Below, in pieces: positions 43,158-51,632 of a stretch of 64,000 nucleotides of DNA (position 1 is the first letter of the stretch; each line of letters begins with the position of its first letter). Below the pieces are notes generated by a model. It ran no database searches. It saw only the letters and a list, made by a program, of their open reading frames with translations, and had not been told where the DNA came from. The position numbers and the translations under genes are program-made. Source of the stretch: Leifsonia xyli (GTDB taxonomy: Bacteria; Actinomycetota; Actinomycetes; Actinomycetales; Microbacteriaceae). The stretch is taken from contig QFQR01000003.1 in NCBI GenBank assembly GCA_003243275.1, forward strand, positions 1 to 64,000. The letters are read 5' to 3'.

Positions 43158-44327
43158 ATGCACGACGAAGTGACCGCACCGGCGACGGCGCTCAGCGACT
43201 CCGCGCGAGCTGTCTTCGAGACCCTTCTGGTCTCGGGCCCGCTCTCTCGAGCCGAGCTCTCCCGCCGCCTCGAGCTCTCCCCGGCGAGCCTCACCAAGAT
43301 CAGCCGGCCGCTCGTCGACGCCGGCATCTTCATCGAGCGGGGCGCGTCGAGTGAGGGCAGCCTCGGCCGACCCTCGCAGCCGCTCGACATCGACGCCCGC
43401 TTCGCCTACTTCGTCGGCATCAAGCTCACCGGCGACACCCTCTACGCGGTGCTCACCGATGCGCGGGCCAACGTGCTCGAATCCGCCGAGGCCGCCCTGC
43501 GCAGCCAGACCGTCGATGCGGTCGTCACCGATATCGCCGCGATCATCCAGACCCTCGAGGCCGCTCACGGCCGCCCGGCGGGAATCGGCATCAGCCTCTC
43601 GGGCAATGCCTCGCGCACCGAGTCCGCGGTACGCAACTCCCCGTTCCTGCACTGGAAGGGTGTTCCGCTCGCCGACCTCGTGAGCGAGGCCACCGGCATC
43701 CCGACAGTTCTCGAGAACGACGTGCGCGCCCTCACCGCCGCCGAGCAGTGGTTCGGAGAGGCGGCCGGGCTCGACTCCTTCGCCATCCTCACCTTCGGCG
43801 CCGGCATCGGCTGCGGCATCGTCACCAACGGCGCCCAGATCGAGGGGCACCAGGGTGCATCCGGGCTCATCGGGCACCTGCCGATCGACGACCGCGGCCC
43901 GCTCTGCTACGCGGGGCATCGCGGATGCGCGCACGCCTTCGCCACGACCACCGGCGTCGCGAAGGCGATCAGCGCCGCTCTCGGCGTGACGCTGCTCTCC
44001 TTCGACGAGTGCGTCTCGCTCGCGCGGGCTGGCGACCCCGTGGCGCGCGCCGTGTTCGATCAGGCGGGCAGCGCGATCGGCATGCTCGTCGCACTCGTCA
44101 TCAACCTCGTCGGCCCCGATCGCATCTTCCTGTCGGGGGAGGGGGTCGTGATGTACGAGCTCGGCGAGGAGGCGGCGCTGGCGCGGATGCGGGAGCTGCT
44201 GCACTGGACGGCCTCCGAGGTGCCGATCACCGTGCAGACCTTCGGGTTCGTCGAGTGGGCTCGCGGCGCGGCCGTGGTCGCCGTCCAGCAGCATGTGCGC
44301 GCGCTGAGCGTCATCGAGAGCGTGTAG
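43158..44327 (+). CDS. ROK-family transcriptional regulator
   Basis: A 389-residue repressor. A winged helix-turn-helix (LSRAELSRRLELSPASLTKISRPL, in two parts) precedes an actin-like ROK sugar-binding domain with GIGISLSGNAS, ENDVRALTAAEQWFG, FGAGIGCGIV, and the zinc motif CYAGHRGCAHAFA. It is divergent from the GH36 genes and leads the ABC transporter genes, so it likely controls both in response to a sugar. ATG 43158 has GGGGTG 6-11 nt upstream; ATG 43140 is an alternative. Confidence 0.9.
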   Translation: MHDEVTAPATALSDSARAVFETLLVSGPLSRAELSRRLELSPASLTKISRPLVDAGIFIERGASSEGSLGRPSQPLDIDARFAYFVGIKLTGDTLYAVLTDARANVLESAEAALRSQTVDAVVTDIAAIIQTLEAAHGRPAGIGISLSGNASRTESAVRNSPFLHWKGVPLADLVSEATGIPTVLENDVRALTAAEQWFGEAAGLDSFAILTFGAGIGCGIVTNGAQIEGHQGASGLIGHLPIDDRGPLCYAGHRGCAHAFATTTGVAKAISAALGVTLLSFDECVSLARAGDPVARAVFDQAGSAIGMLVALVINLVGPDRIFLSGEGVVMYELGEEAALARMRELLHWTASEVPITVQTFGFVEWARGAAVVAVQQHVRALSVIESV

Positions 44328-44335
44328 GGGCGACC

Positions 44336-45247
44336 GTGACCGCAACCACGACACCCGGCCGGCGGCGCACCCTCCGCGGCCGCTTCGGCGACCTCGGACC
44401 GGCTCTCATCTTCATCCTGCCCGCGAGCATCGGCTTCGTCGCCTTCTTCCTCGCGCCCTCGCTCGCCGGCATCTGGTACAGCTTCACCGACTACGCGCTC
44501 TTCGGCCCGGTGAACTTCATCGGCATCGAGAACTACGTCAAGCTCGTGCAGGACCCGCTGTTCTGGAACGCACTCGTCGTCACCGTCAAGTACGTCGTCA
44601 TCAACATCGGCGTGCAGACGGTGCTCGCGGTCGGTATCGCCGTGCTCATGCATCGGCTCACCCGCTCGCTCGTGATCCGCGGCATCATCCTGCTGCCGTA
44701 TCTCGTGGCGAACGTCGTCGTCGCGCTGCTGTGGTTCTGGATCTTCGACTACTCCAGCGGCATCGTGAACCAGCTGCTCCAGGCCGTCGGCATCCATCCG
44801 CTCGCCTTCTTCGGCGACGAGGCGCTCGCGATCCCCACGATCGCGCTCGTCAACGTGTGGCGCTTCGCCGGCTATACCGCGCTCCTCATCTTCGCCGGGC
44901 TGCAGACCATCCCCGGCGAGTACTACGAGGCCGCCGCCCTCGACGGGGCGAGCGAGTTCCGGATGTTCCGCAGCATCACCCTGCCGTTGCTGCGGCCGGT
45001 GCTGGCGCTGGTGCTGGTGATCTCGATCGTCGGCTCGTTCCAGATCTTCGACACCGTCGCGGTCACCGTGCAGGGCGGACCCGTCAACTCGACGCGTGTC
45101 ATCTACTACTACATCTACGAACTCGCCTTCGAGCGGTACCACTTCGGCTACGCCTCGGCGATCGCCGTGGTTCTCCTCGTCATCCTCGCGGGCGTCTCCG
45201 CCCTCCAGCTGCGCCTGCTCCGCGCGAGCAGCTCCGACCTCGCCTAG
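44336..45247 (+). CDS. Sugar ABC transporter permease (MalF type)
   Basis: A 303-residue inner-membrane permease with six helices. The EAA loop EYYEAAALDGASEFRMFRSITLPLL binds the ATPase. GTG 44336, 8 nt after the ROK stop, gives a normal N-terminus; the earlier open frame to 43748 is antisense-like coding overlap. Works with the next permease and the binding protein. Confidence 0.93.
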   Translation: MTATTTPGRRRTLRGRFGDLGPALIFILPASIGFVAFFLAPSLAGIWYSFTDYALFGPVNFIGIENYVKLVQDPLFWNALVVTVKYVVINIGVQTVLAVGIAVLMHRLTRSLVIRGIILLPYLVANVVVALLWFWIFDYSSGIVNQLLQAVGIHPLAFFGDEALAIPTIALVNVWRFAGYTALLIFAGLQTIPGEYYEAAALDGASEFRMFRSITLPLLRPVLALVLVISIVGSFQIFDTVAVTVQGGPVNSTRVIYYYIYELAFERYHFGYASAIAVVLLVILAGVSALQLRLLRASSSDLA

Positions 45248-45254
45248 GACTCCC

Positions 45255-46202
45255 GTGACCCAGCTCAGCCCCGCTCCGACGCTCGAGACCGAGCTCGAGC
45301 CCGTCGTCGCCCCGCGCATCCGGGGGCGTCGCGCGCGCCCCTCGCTCGGGAAGATCGTCGCCTGGACCGCGCTCGTGGTGGCGATGCTCGTGACCCTCTT
45401 CCCCTTCTACTGGATGCTGCGCACCGCTCTCTCGACGAATGCCGAGCTGCCCACCGGTGCCGGCGATCTGCTGCCGGTCGGCCTCACCCTCGACAACTTC
45501 GCGCGCGTGCTCGGGCTCTCCCCGACGAGCGGCGGCGGCAACGGCAGCACGGCCACGCTCAACTTCTGGACCTACCTGCGCAACTCGATCATCACGGCGA
45601 CCCTCATCACCGCCGGTCAGGTGTTCTTCAGCTCGATGGCCGCCTACGCCTTCGCCCGGCTGCGCTGGCCGGGACGCGACCGGGTGTTCTTCGTGTTCCT
45701 CACCGCGCTCATGATCCCGCCGGTGTTCGTGACCCTGCCGAACTTCATCCTCATCCGGGACCTCGGGCTGCTCAACACCTACGCGGCGATCGTGCTGCCC
45801 TACTTCTTCATGACGCCGTTCGCGATCTTCTTCCTCCGCCAGTTCTTCCTCGGCATCAGCCGCGAGGTGGAGGAGTCGGCGATGATCGACGGCGCGGGGC
45901 ACGCGCGGGTGTTCTTCCAGCTCATCCTGCCGATGAGCCGCACCCCGATCATCACGCTCGCGATGCTCACCTACATCACCGCGTGGAGCGAGTACTTCTG
46001 GCCGCTGCTCGTCGGATCCACCGACGATGTGCGCGTGCTCACCGTCGCCCTGGGGATCTTCCAGGCCCAGACCCCGCAGACGGGGCCGGACTGGGCGGGG
46101 CTGATGGCGGCGACCCTCGTCGCCGCCCTGCCGATGCTGATCCTCTTCCTGATCGTCGGCCGCAAGGTCGTCGCCAACATCGGCTACTCGGGGATCAAGT
46201 GA
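45255..46202 (+). CDS. Sugar ABC transporter permease (MalG type)
   Basis: A 315-residue permease, six helices, with an extra 35-residue N-terminus and the EAA loop EVEESAMIDGAGHARVFFQLILP. GTG 45255 lies 7 nt after the previous stop. No ATPase gene is in the cluster; a shared MsiK-like ATPase elsewhere is likely, as is common for actinobacterial sugar ABC systems. Confidence 0.93.
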   Translation: MTQLSPAPTLETELEPVVAPRIRGRRARPSLGKIVAWTALVVAMLVTLFPFYWMLRTALSTNAELPTGAGDLLPVGLTLDNFARVLGLSPTSGGGNGSTATLNFWTYLRNSIITATLITAGQVFFSSMAAYAFARLRWPGRDRVFFVFLTALMIPPVFVTLPNFILIRDLGLLNTYAAIVLPYFFMTPFAIFFLRQFFLGISREVEESAMIDGAGHARVFFQLILPMSRTPIITLAMLTYITAWSEYFWPLLVGSTDDVRVLTVALGIFQAQTPQTGPDWAGLMAATLVAALPMLILFLIVGRKVVANIGYSGIK

Positions 46203-46269
46203 CCCCGCGGCGCCGATGGCCTCCATCACCGCAATTCACCAGCACCACACCAAGCGAAAGGTCATTGCA

Positions 46270-47643
46270 ATGAAGCACACGCCCATCCGCCGACGGTCGA
46301 GGACGGTGCTCGTCGCCGTCGCGACCGCCGCCGTCGGCGCCCTCGTCTTCAGCGGCTGCACAGCCGCCGGCGGCGACTCCGGCGGCGACGTCAAGGGTCA
46401 GACGATCTCGTACTGGCTCTGGGACACCAACCAGCAGCCCGCCTACCAGCAGTGCGCCGACGACTTCGAGAAGCAGAGTGGGGTCAAGGTCGAGATCTCG
46501 CAGTACGGCTGGGCCGACTACTGGCAGAAGATCACCACCGGGTTCGCCTCGGGCACCGCCCCGGACACCTTCGCCGACCACCTGGCCTACTACCCGCAGT
46601 TCGTCTCGCAGGGCCAGCTCACCGACATCACCGACCGGGTGGCGAAGGACAAGATCGACCTCAGCCAGTACCAGGACGGTCTCGCCGAGCTGTGGGTCAA
46701 GGACGGCAAGCGCTACGGCCTGCCGAAGGACTTCGACACCGTGGGCTACTACTACAACTCCGACATGGTCTCGGCGGCCGGTCTCACCGACGACGACATG
46801 AAGAAGCTCGAGTGGAACACCACCGACGGCGGCAGCTTCGAGAAGGCCGTCGCCGCGCTCACGGTCGACAAGAACGGCAAGCACGGCAACGAGGCGGGCT
46901 TCGACAAGAACAACGTCGCCGTCTACGGGCTCTCGATGAGCATCAACGGGCTCGACGCGGCGGGCCAGACGGCCTGGTCGCTGTACGCGCTCAGCAACGG
47001 CTGGTACTACGGCGACACGTCGCCCTGGACCTCGAAGTGGAACTACGACGACCCGAAGCTCCTCGAGGCGCTGAAGTTCTATCGCAGCCTCATCGAGAAG
47101 GGCTACATGGAGTCGGTCGAGCAGGCGGCCTCCGAGTCCGATCCGGCGACCGCCTTCCTCGGCGGCAAGTTCGCGATCGTGACCGACGGTGACTGGATGA
47201 ACTCCACCTACCTCGGCCAGGACGCCGTGAAGGTGAAGGTCGCCCCCTCGGCGGTCGGACCGGTGGGTCACCGCTCGAGCCTGTTCAACGGCCTCTCCGA
47301 TGGCATCTGGTCCGGCTCGAAGAAGCAGGACGCCGCCTACCAGTGGATCAAGTACACCGGCTCGACCGCGTGCCAGGATGTCGTGGCCAAGGCCGCTGTC
47401 GTCTTCCCGGCGATCAAGTCGTCCACCGAGAAGGCCATCGCGCAGTTCGACGCGAAGGGCTGGGATGTCACCGGCTTCACCGCCCAGGTGACCGACAAGA
47501 CGACGGCGCTGCTGCCGATCGCCGACCACTGGAGCGACGTGCAGGCCATCATGCAGCCGCTCATCCAGGGCTACCTCTCGGGCAAGTCGACCGACGCGGA
47601 CTTCGCCACCGCGAACGACCAGGTCAACGCGCTCTTCAAGTAG
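46270..47643 (+). CDS. Sugar ABC transporter substrate-binding lipoprotein
   Basis: A 457-residue family-1 extracellular solute-binding protein. The signal peptide ends at lipobox VFSGC (Cys26), followed by TAAGGDSGG. ISYWLWDTNQQPAYQQCADDF and PKDFDTVGYYYN are typical. ATG 46270 follows GCGAAAGG; the upstream open frame includes the end of the permease spacer. Context points to alpha-galactosides or other oligosaccharides as ligand. Confidence 0.93.
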   Translation: MKHTPIRRRSRTVLVAVATAAVGALVFSGCTAAGGDSGGDVKGQTISYWLWDTNQQPAYQQCADDFEKQSGVKVEISQYGWADYWQKITTGFASGTAPDTFADHLAYYPQFVSQGQLTDITDRVAKDKIDLSQYQDGLAELWVKDGKRYGLPKDFDTVGYYYNSDMVSAAGLTDDDMKKLEWNTTDGGSFEKAVAALTVDKNGKHGNEAGFDKNNVAVYGLSMSINGLDAAGQTAWSLYALSNGWYYGDTSPWTSKWNYDDPKLLEALKFYRSLIEKGYMESVEQAASESDPATAFLGGKFAIVTDGDWMNSTYLGQDAVKVKVAPSAVGPVGHRSSLFNGLSDGIWSGSKKQDAAYQWIKYTGSTACQDVVAKAAVVFPAIKSSTEKAIAQFDAKGWDVTGFTAQVTDKTTALLPIADHWSDVQAIMQPLIQGYLSGKSTDADFATANDQVNALFK

Positions 47644-47648
47644 TGCCA

Positions 47649-47685
47649 ACCGGGGAGGGGCCGAATCGGACGGCCCCTCCCCGGT
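47649..47685 (+). terminator. Terminator after the binding-protein gene
   Basis: Perfect 15-bp arms (ACCGGGGAGGGGCCG and its complement) with 7-nt loop, 5 bp after the stop. Confidence 0.85.
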
Positions 47686-47804
47686 CCTCCATCTTCGGGC
47701 AATGACGCCCGCTGTCGCGGACTCCTGCCCGGCTCCACGTGGTCACCACCACGCCCATGCGACGCCTTCGGCGTCGAACACGGAAAGGAACTGGCACAGA
47801 CATC

Positions 47805-49598
47805 ATGACATCCCTCCTTCGCTCCCGGGGGCGCCGCATCTTGGCGGTGCTTCTCGCGGGGCTCCTCGGGGCAGCCGCCTCGATCGCCGGCGCGGCCCCC
47901 AGCTACGCCGCCACCGTCAACCTGACGGTCAACCTCGCCTCGGTGCGGGGACCCTCGACCGGCGTCGGTCAGGGCCTCCTCTACGGAGTCACCCAAGACG
48001 CCACCCAGCCGGGCAACCGCTTCATCCAGCCGCTGCGGCTCAACTCCTACCGCGGCGGCGGTCACGCCTCCGGCGGCTGGATCCGTGACAACTACGTCTA
48101 CGGCGCAGGCACCAAGGCGGATGTCGCCGAGGCGATCGCGCAGGCGACCCGGCTGAAGGCACTCTCGCCCTCGCCGTCGACCTTCCAGTACCAGTTCATC
48201 CTGAGCGACGTGTTCGGCGCAGACGGCGGGCAACCGTCGAACACCCGGTGGCCGTGCGCGAACGGCGACTGCACGAACTGGATCAGCTTCATCGACTCGG
48301 TCGTGACGCCGCTGCAGAACTCCGGCCTCACCTTCGTCTACGACATCTGGAACGAGCCTGACATCTCCGCGTTCTGGCCGAACGCCTCGGTGAACAGCAC
48401 GCAGTACTTCCAGATGTGGGATGCGGCGGTCAAGGAGATCCGGCGCATCGCGCCCTCGGCGAAGATCACCGGCCCCTCGTTCGCCTACTCGCCGCTCGCC
48501 CGCGCGAGCCAGTGGAACACCTGGCTCTCGCACGTTAAGGCCGCGGGCACCGTGCCGGACTGGATCTCGAACCACGCCGAGAGCGGCGGGGACGACCCGG
48601 TGGCCCTGGCGAACGCCATCAACAGCGCCCTCTCGAACAACGGCATCCCGGCGAAGCCGCTCTCGGCCAACGAGTACCAGCAGCAGGGGCAGGGCTACGC
48701 GGGCACGACCGCGTGGTTCCTGGCCCGCTTCGCGCAGTCCGGCTACACCAACGCCCAGCGCGGCAACTGGGACTGCTGCCAGCTGCCGAACATCACGGGG
48801 ATGCTCACCAATGATGGACTGTCGACGAACGGCAGCTGGTGGGCGATGCGCGCCTACGCCGACCTCACCGGCTCGCTCGTGACCACCACGGGCCTCTCCG
48901 GCACCACGGCGATCGCCGCCTCGATCGACTCCACGGCCAAGCGCGCCGTGGCGATCATCGGCGACACGAGCACACTCACCGGCACCGTCAACGTGACCTT
49001 CACGGGGCTGTCGTCGGTGTCGTCGTGGCTCGCGAGCGGCGGCAAGGTCAACGTGGTCGTCGATCGCATCCCGGACGGCACCATCGGCGCCCCGCGGGTG
49101 GTCTCGAACGCGAACGTGTCGGTCTCGGGCGGCTCGATCACGGTCGCGGTGCCCTTCACGGCGGCGCGGGATGCGTATGCGGTGTACCTGACGCCGGCGG
49201 GCCGGAGCGGTGCGCTCACCGGAACCGGGTCGGGACGCTGTGTCGACGTGCCCTCGGCGAACCAGACGAACGGCACGCAGCTGAACATCTGGGACTGCAA
49301 CGGCCAGACGAACCAGCTGTGGCACGCCACGGCATCCGGCGAGCTGCGCACCTTCAACGACGCCTTCTGTCTCGACGCGAACAACAACGGCACGGCGAAC
49401 GGTACCCAGCTGATCATCTGGTCGTGCAGCGGGGCCGCCAACCAGAAGTGGACGGTGGGGGCCGACGGCACCGTGAAGGGCGTGCAATCCGGGCGCTGCG
49501 TCACGGTGAACGGCGGCGCGACCGCGAACGGAAGCCAGCTCGTGCTGTCGGACTGCACCGGGGCGAGCAACCAGAAGTGGAGTCTGCCGAACAACTGA
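47805..49598 (+). CDS. Secreted clan GH-A glycoside hydrolase with ricin-type lectin domain
   Basis: A 597-residue exported enzyme. The signal peptide spans about 1-37 and ends near APSYA-A. The barrel has the acid/base Glu184 in YDIWNEPDIS and the likely nucleophile Glu290 in SANEYQQQG, the clan GH-A arrangement (GH39-like or GH5-like; exact family unclear). The last 125 residues are a beta-trefoil lectin with QxW repeats (NQLWHA, NQKWTV, NQKWSL). It probably releases oligosaccharides outside the cell for the nearby importer. ATG 47805 is used; an earlier GTG at 47739 would lengthen the signal region. Confidence 0.88.
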   Translation: MTSLLRSRGRRILAVLLAGLLGAAASIAGAAPSYAATVNLTVNLASVRGPSTGVGQGLLYGVTQDATQPGNRFIQPLRLNSYRGGGHASGGWIRDNYVYGAGTKADVAEAIAQATRLKALSPSPSTFQYQFILSDVFGADGGQPSNTRWPCANGDCTNWISFIDSVVTPLQNSGLTFVYDIWNEPDISAFWPNASVNSTQYFQMWDAAVKEIRRIAPSAKITGPSFAYSPLARASQWNTWLSHVKAAGTVPDWISNHAESGGDDPVALANAINSALSNNGIPAKPLSANEYQQQGQGYAGTTAWFLARFAQSGYTNAQRGNWDCCQLPNITGMLTNDGLSTNGSWWAMRAYADLTGSLVTTTGLSGTTAIAASIDSTAKRAVAIIGDTSTLTGTVNVTFTGLSSVSSWLASGGKVNVVVDRIPDGTIGAPRVVSNANVSVSGGSITVAVPFTAARDAYAVYLTPAGRSGALTGTGSGRCVDVPSANQTNGTQLNIWDCNGQTNQLWHATASGELRTFNDAFCLDANNNGTANGTQLIIWSCSGAANQKWTVGADGTVKGVQSGRCVTVNGGATANGSQLVLSDCTGASNQKWSLPNN

Positions 49599-49607
49599 GG
49601 ATCGCGC

Positions 49608-49637
49608 CGCGGGGGGAGGGTGGTGCCTTCCCCCGCG
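49608..49637 (+). terminator. Terminator after the lectin-glycosidase gene
   Basis: 12-bp arms (CGCGGGGGGAGG at 49608-49619 and CCTTCCCCCGCG at 49626-49637, one mismatch, 6-nt loop) 9 bp after the stop. Confidence 0.7.
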
Positions 49638-49667
49638 ACCGCGGGTGAGGTCTGCCAGGCTGGAGGC

Positions 49668-50465
49668 ATGAGCACCGAGCTGCTGGACCTCGCCCGCACG
49701 ATCGCCGTCGAGGCGGGGGAGCTCGCGGCCATGCGGCGGCGCGAGGGGGTCGAGGTGGCGGCCACCAAGTCGAGCATCGTCGATGTGGTGACGGCCGCCG
49801 ACCGCGAGGTCGAGGAGCTGATCCGGGCGCGGATCACCGCGGCGCGACCTCAGGACGCGATCCTCGGCGAGGAGGGCGGCGCGACGGGTGGCACGAGCGG
49901 GGTGACCTGGGTGGTCGACCCGATCGACGGCACCGTCAACTACCTCTACGGCATCCCGCACTACGCGGTCTCGATCGCGGTCGTCGAGGGAGACCCCGAT
50001 CCGCTCGGCTGGACTGCGCTCGCCGGGGCGGTCTGCAACCCGGCCTCCGGCGAGCTGTTCACCGCCTCGCGTGGCGGCGGCGCGCGGCTCGGCGACGAGC
50101 TGATCCGGGTCGCGGATCCCGCGCCGCTGGAGCAGTCGCTCATCGCCACGGGCTTCGCCTACGACGCGGAACTGCGCGGTCGTCAGGGCGAGGTGGTCGC
50201 GCGGTTGCTGCCGCGGGTGCGCGACATCCGCCGCATGGGGACGGCCTCGCTCGACCTCGCCTCCGTCGCCTCCGGCCGGCTCAACGCCTACTACGAGCGC
50301 ACCCTGAACCCCTGGGATCACGGTGCGGGTGCCCTCATCGCGGCCGAGGCGGGAGCCGTGGTGAAGGGGCTCGGAGGCGCGCGCCCGAGCCGCGAGTTCC
50401 TCATCGCGGGGCATCCGGATGTGGTCGGTCCGCTCGAGGAACTGCTCGTCGCGATCGGCGTCTGA
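49668..50465 (+). CDS. Inositol monophosphatase family protein
   Basis: A 265-residue metal-dependent phosphatase. Metal-site motifs are GEEGG, WVVDPIDGTVNYLYG and NPWDHGAGALIAAEAG. Members act on inositol-1-phosphate, histidinol phosphate or fructose bisphosphate; specificity is not evident. ATG 49668 follows GGAGGC; the earlier frame start at 49620 is within the terminator. Confidence 0.93.
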   Translation: MSTELLDLARTIAVEAGELAAMRRREGVEVAATKSSIVDVVTAADREVEELIRARITAARPQDAILGEEGGATGGTSGVTWVVDPIDGTVNYLYGIPHYAVSIAVVEGDPDPLGWTALAGAVCNPASGELFTASRGGGARLGDELIRVADPAPLEQSLIATGFAYDAELRGRQGEVVARLLPRVRDIRRMGTASLDLASVASGRLNAYYERTLNPWDHGAGALIAAEAGAVVKGLGGARPSREFLIAGHPDVVGPLEELLVAIGV

Positions 50466-50569
50466 GCGGCGGGCGGGGGAGCCCGGCTGGCCAGTTCGGC
50501 ATCAATTCGATAACATCGTATGGTTTCCCGAAACCCGAACCCGCCCATCGTAGGCCTCTGGAGGAGAGC

Positions 50570-50620
50570 GTGACCATGCATACCGCCGCCCTCGGCCGCG
50601 TCCGGCATACGAGCTCGTGA
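50570..50620 (+). CDS. 16-residue leader peptide before the M23 gene
   Basis: A short frame MTMHTAALGRVRHTSS with GTG start at 50570 behind a strong GGAGGAG (50560-50566). Its TGA overlaps the GTG of the M23 peptidase gene (GTGA), while the peptidase start itself lacks a clear ribosome site. This suggests translational coupling through a leader peptide. The stretch 50466-50569 holds AT-richer TCGATAACATCG, a possible promoter. Confidence 0.5.
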   Translation: MTMHTAALGRVRHTSS

Positions 50621-51507
50621 CGGGGAGCGACACCCCGCTTCCCCCGGCGAACTCCCGCCGCGAGCTCCGCGAACGCGAGCGCGCAGCGGAGGTCACCCCT
50701 CTCCTCCCGGCCCCCCAGTCCGCCCGCGCGGAGGCGCTCGTCGTCCCGGCCGCGACCCAGACGCAGGACACGGCTCGGCGTCGCACGCCGCATCGCTCGT
50801 TCGGTTCCCGCCTCCTCTCCTTCGCCGCCATCCTCGCGGTCGGCGCCTTCGTCGTCGGGGTGTCGCTACCCTCGAACGCGCTCAACGTCTACGCGCTGTC
50901 GCCCGAGTCCGACAGCGCCATGCTCGCCGCCGCCACGCAGGTCGAAGGGCAGGTGCTCGACGTCGAGGAGACCGCGGATGACGTGGCGGTCGGCGAACGG
51001 GACGGCTTCGAGGTCAAGTCGTGGGCCCAGGTGCTGCGCGACAAGTACTCGAAGGGCAACCGCAGCTACTCCGTGTTGTGGACCGGGCCGATCCGCTGGC
51101 CCTTCCCCTACGAGGTGCCCATCACCGACGGCTTCGGGCCGCGGGCGGCACCCTGTGCGGGCTGCTCCACCTATCACTACGCGCTCGACCTGGTGCCCGG
51201 TGCCGGCACCCCGATCTATGCGATCGCCGACGGCGTCGTGCTCGAGCACGAGGACGGCCGCGGCAGCTGGGGCAACTACGTGCGCATCCAGCACACCATC
51301 AACGGCCGTACGGTGATCTCCAGCTACGCCCACATGCAGACCGGGTCGTCGCCGCTGCAGGTCGGCGACAAGATCGGGGTCGGGGACTTCGTGGGTCTCG
51401 TCGGGGCGACCGGTCAGGTCACCGCGCCGCACCTGCATATCGAGATCGAAGACAACGGGGTGCGTGAAGACCCCTACGTCTGGCTGACGACCAACACCGC
51501 GCGCTGA
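50617..51507 (+). CDS. M23-family (LytM-type) metallopeptidase
   Basis: A 296-residue membrane-anchored protein. A basic cytosolic tail (1-65) and one helix (about 69-88) precede a linker and an M23 domain with zinc ligands in YHYALDLVPG and PHLHIEI. WPFPYEVPITDGFGPRAAPC and SSYAHMQTGS are standard. It cuts peptidoglycan cross-links or acts as an activator. It starts at GTG 50617 coupled to a leader frame. Confidence 0.9.
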   Translation: MTGSDTPLPPANSRRELRERERAAEVTPLLPAPQSARAEALVVPAATQTQDTARRRTPHRSFGSRLLSFAAILAVGAFVVGVSLPSNALNVYALSPESDSAMLAAATQVEGQVLDVEETADDVAVGERDGFEVKSWAQVLRDKYSKGNRSYSVLWTGPIRWPFPYEVPITDGFGPRAAPCAGCSTYHYALDLVPGAGTPIYAIADGVVLEHEDGRGSWGNYVRIQHTINGRTVISSYAHMQTGSSPLQVGDKIGVGDFVGLVGATGQVTAPHLHIEIEDNGVREDPYVWLTTNTAR

Positions 51508-51527
51508 GCGCGGGCTGCGGGGGGCGT

Positions 51528-51632
51528 GATTTCGATACGCGCCTCCGGCGCTACTCAATCAGCGGGTTCTGCGCGGCTCCGGCGGCGCTACCCCGCTGAT
51601 TGAGTAGCCCGCGAAGCGGGCGTATCGAAATC
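51528..51632. repeat. Inverted pair of GATTTCGATACGC-type intergenic repeats
   Basis: The left copy (51528-51566) reads GATTTCGATACGCGCC...GCTACTCAATCAGCGGG; the right copy (51592-51632) is the reverse form with its own inner hairpin (CCCGCGAAGCGGG). The ends GATTTCGATACGC and CTACTCAATCAGCGGG are identical in both. It sits between convergent genes and overlaps the GH13 stop by two bases. Same family as 192-332. Confidence 0.9.
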
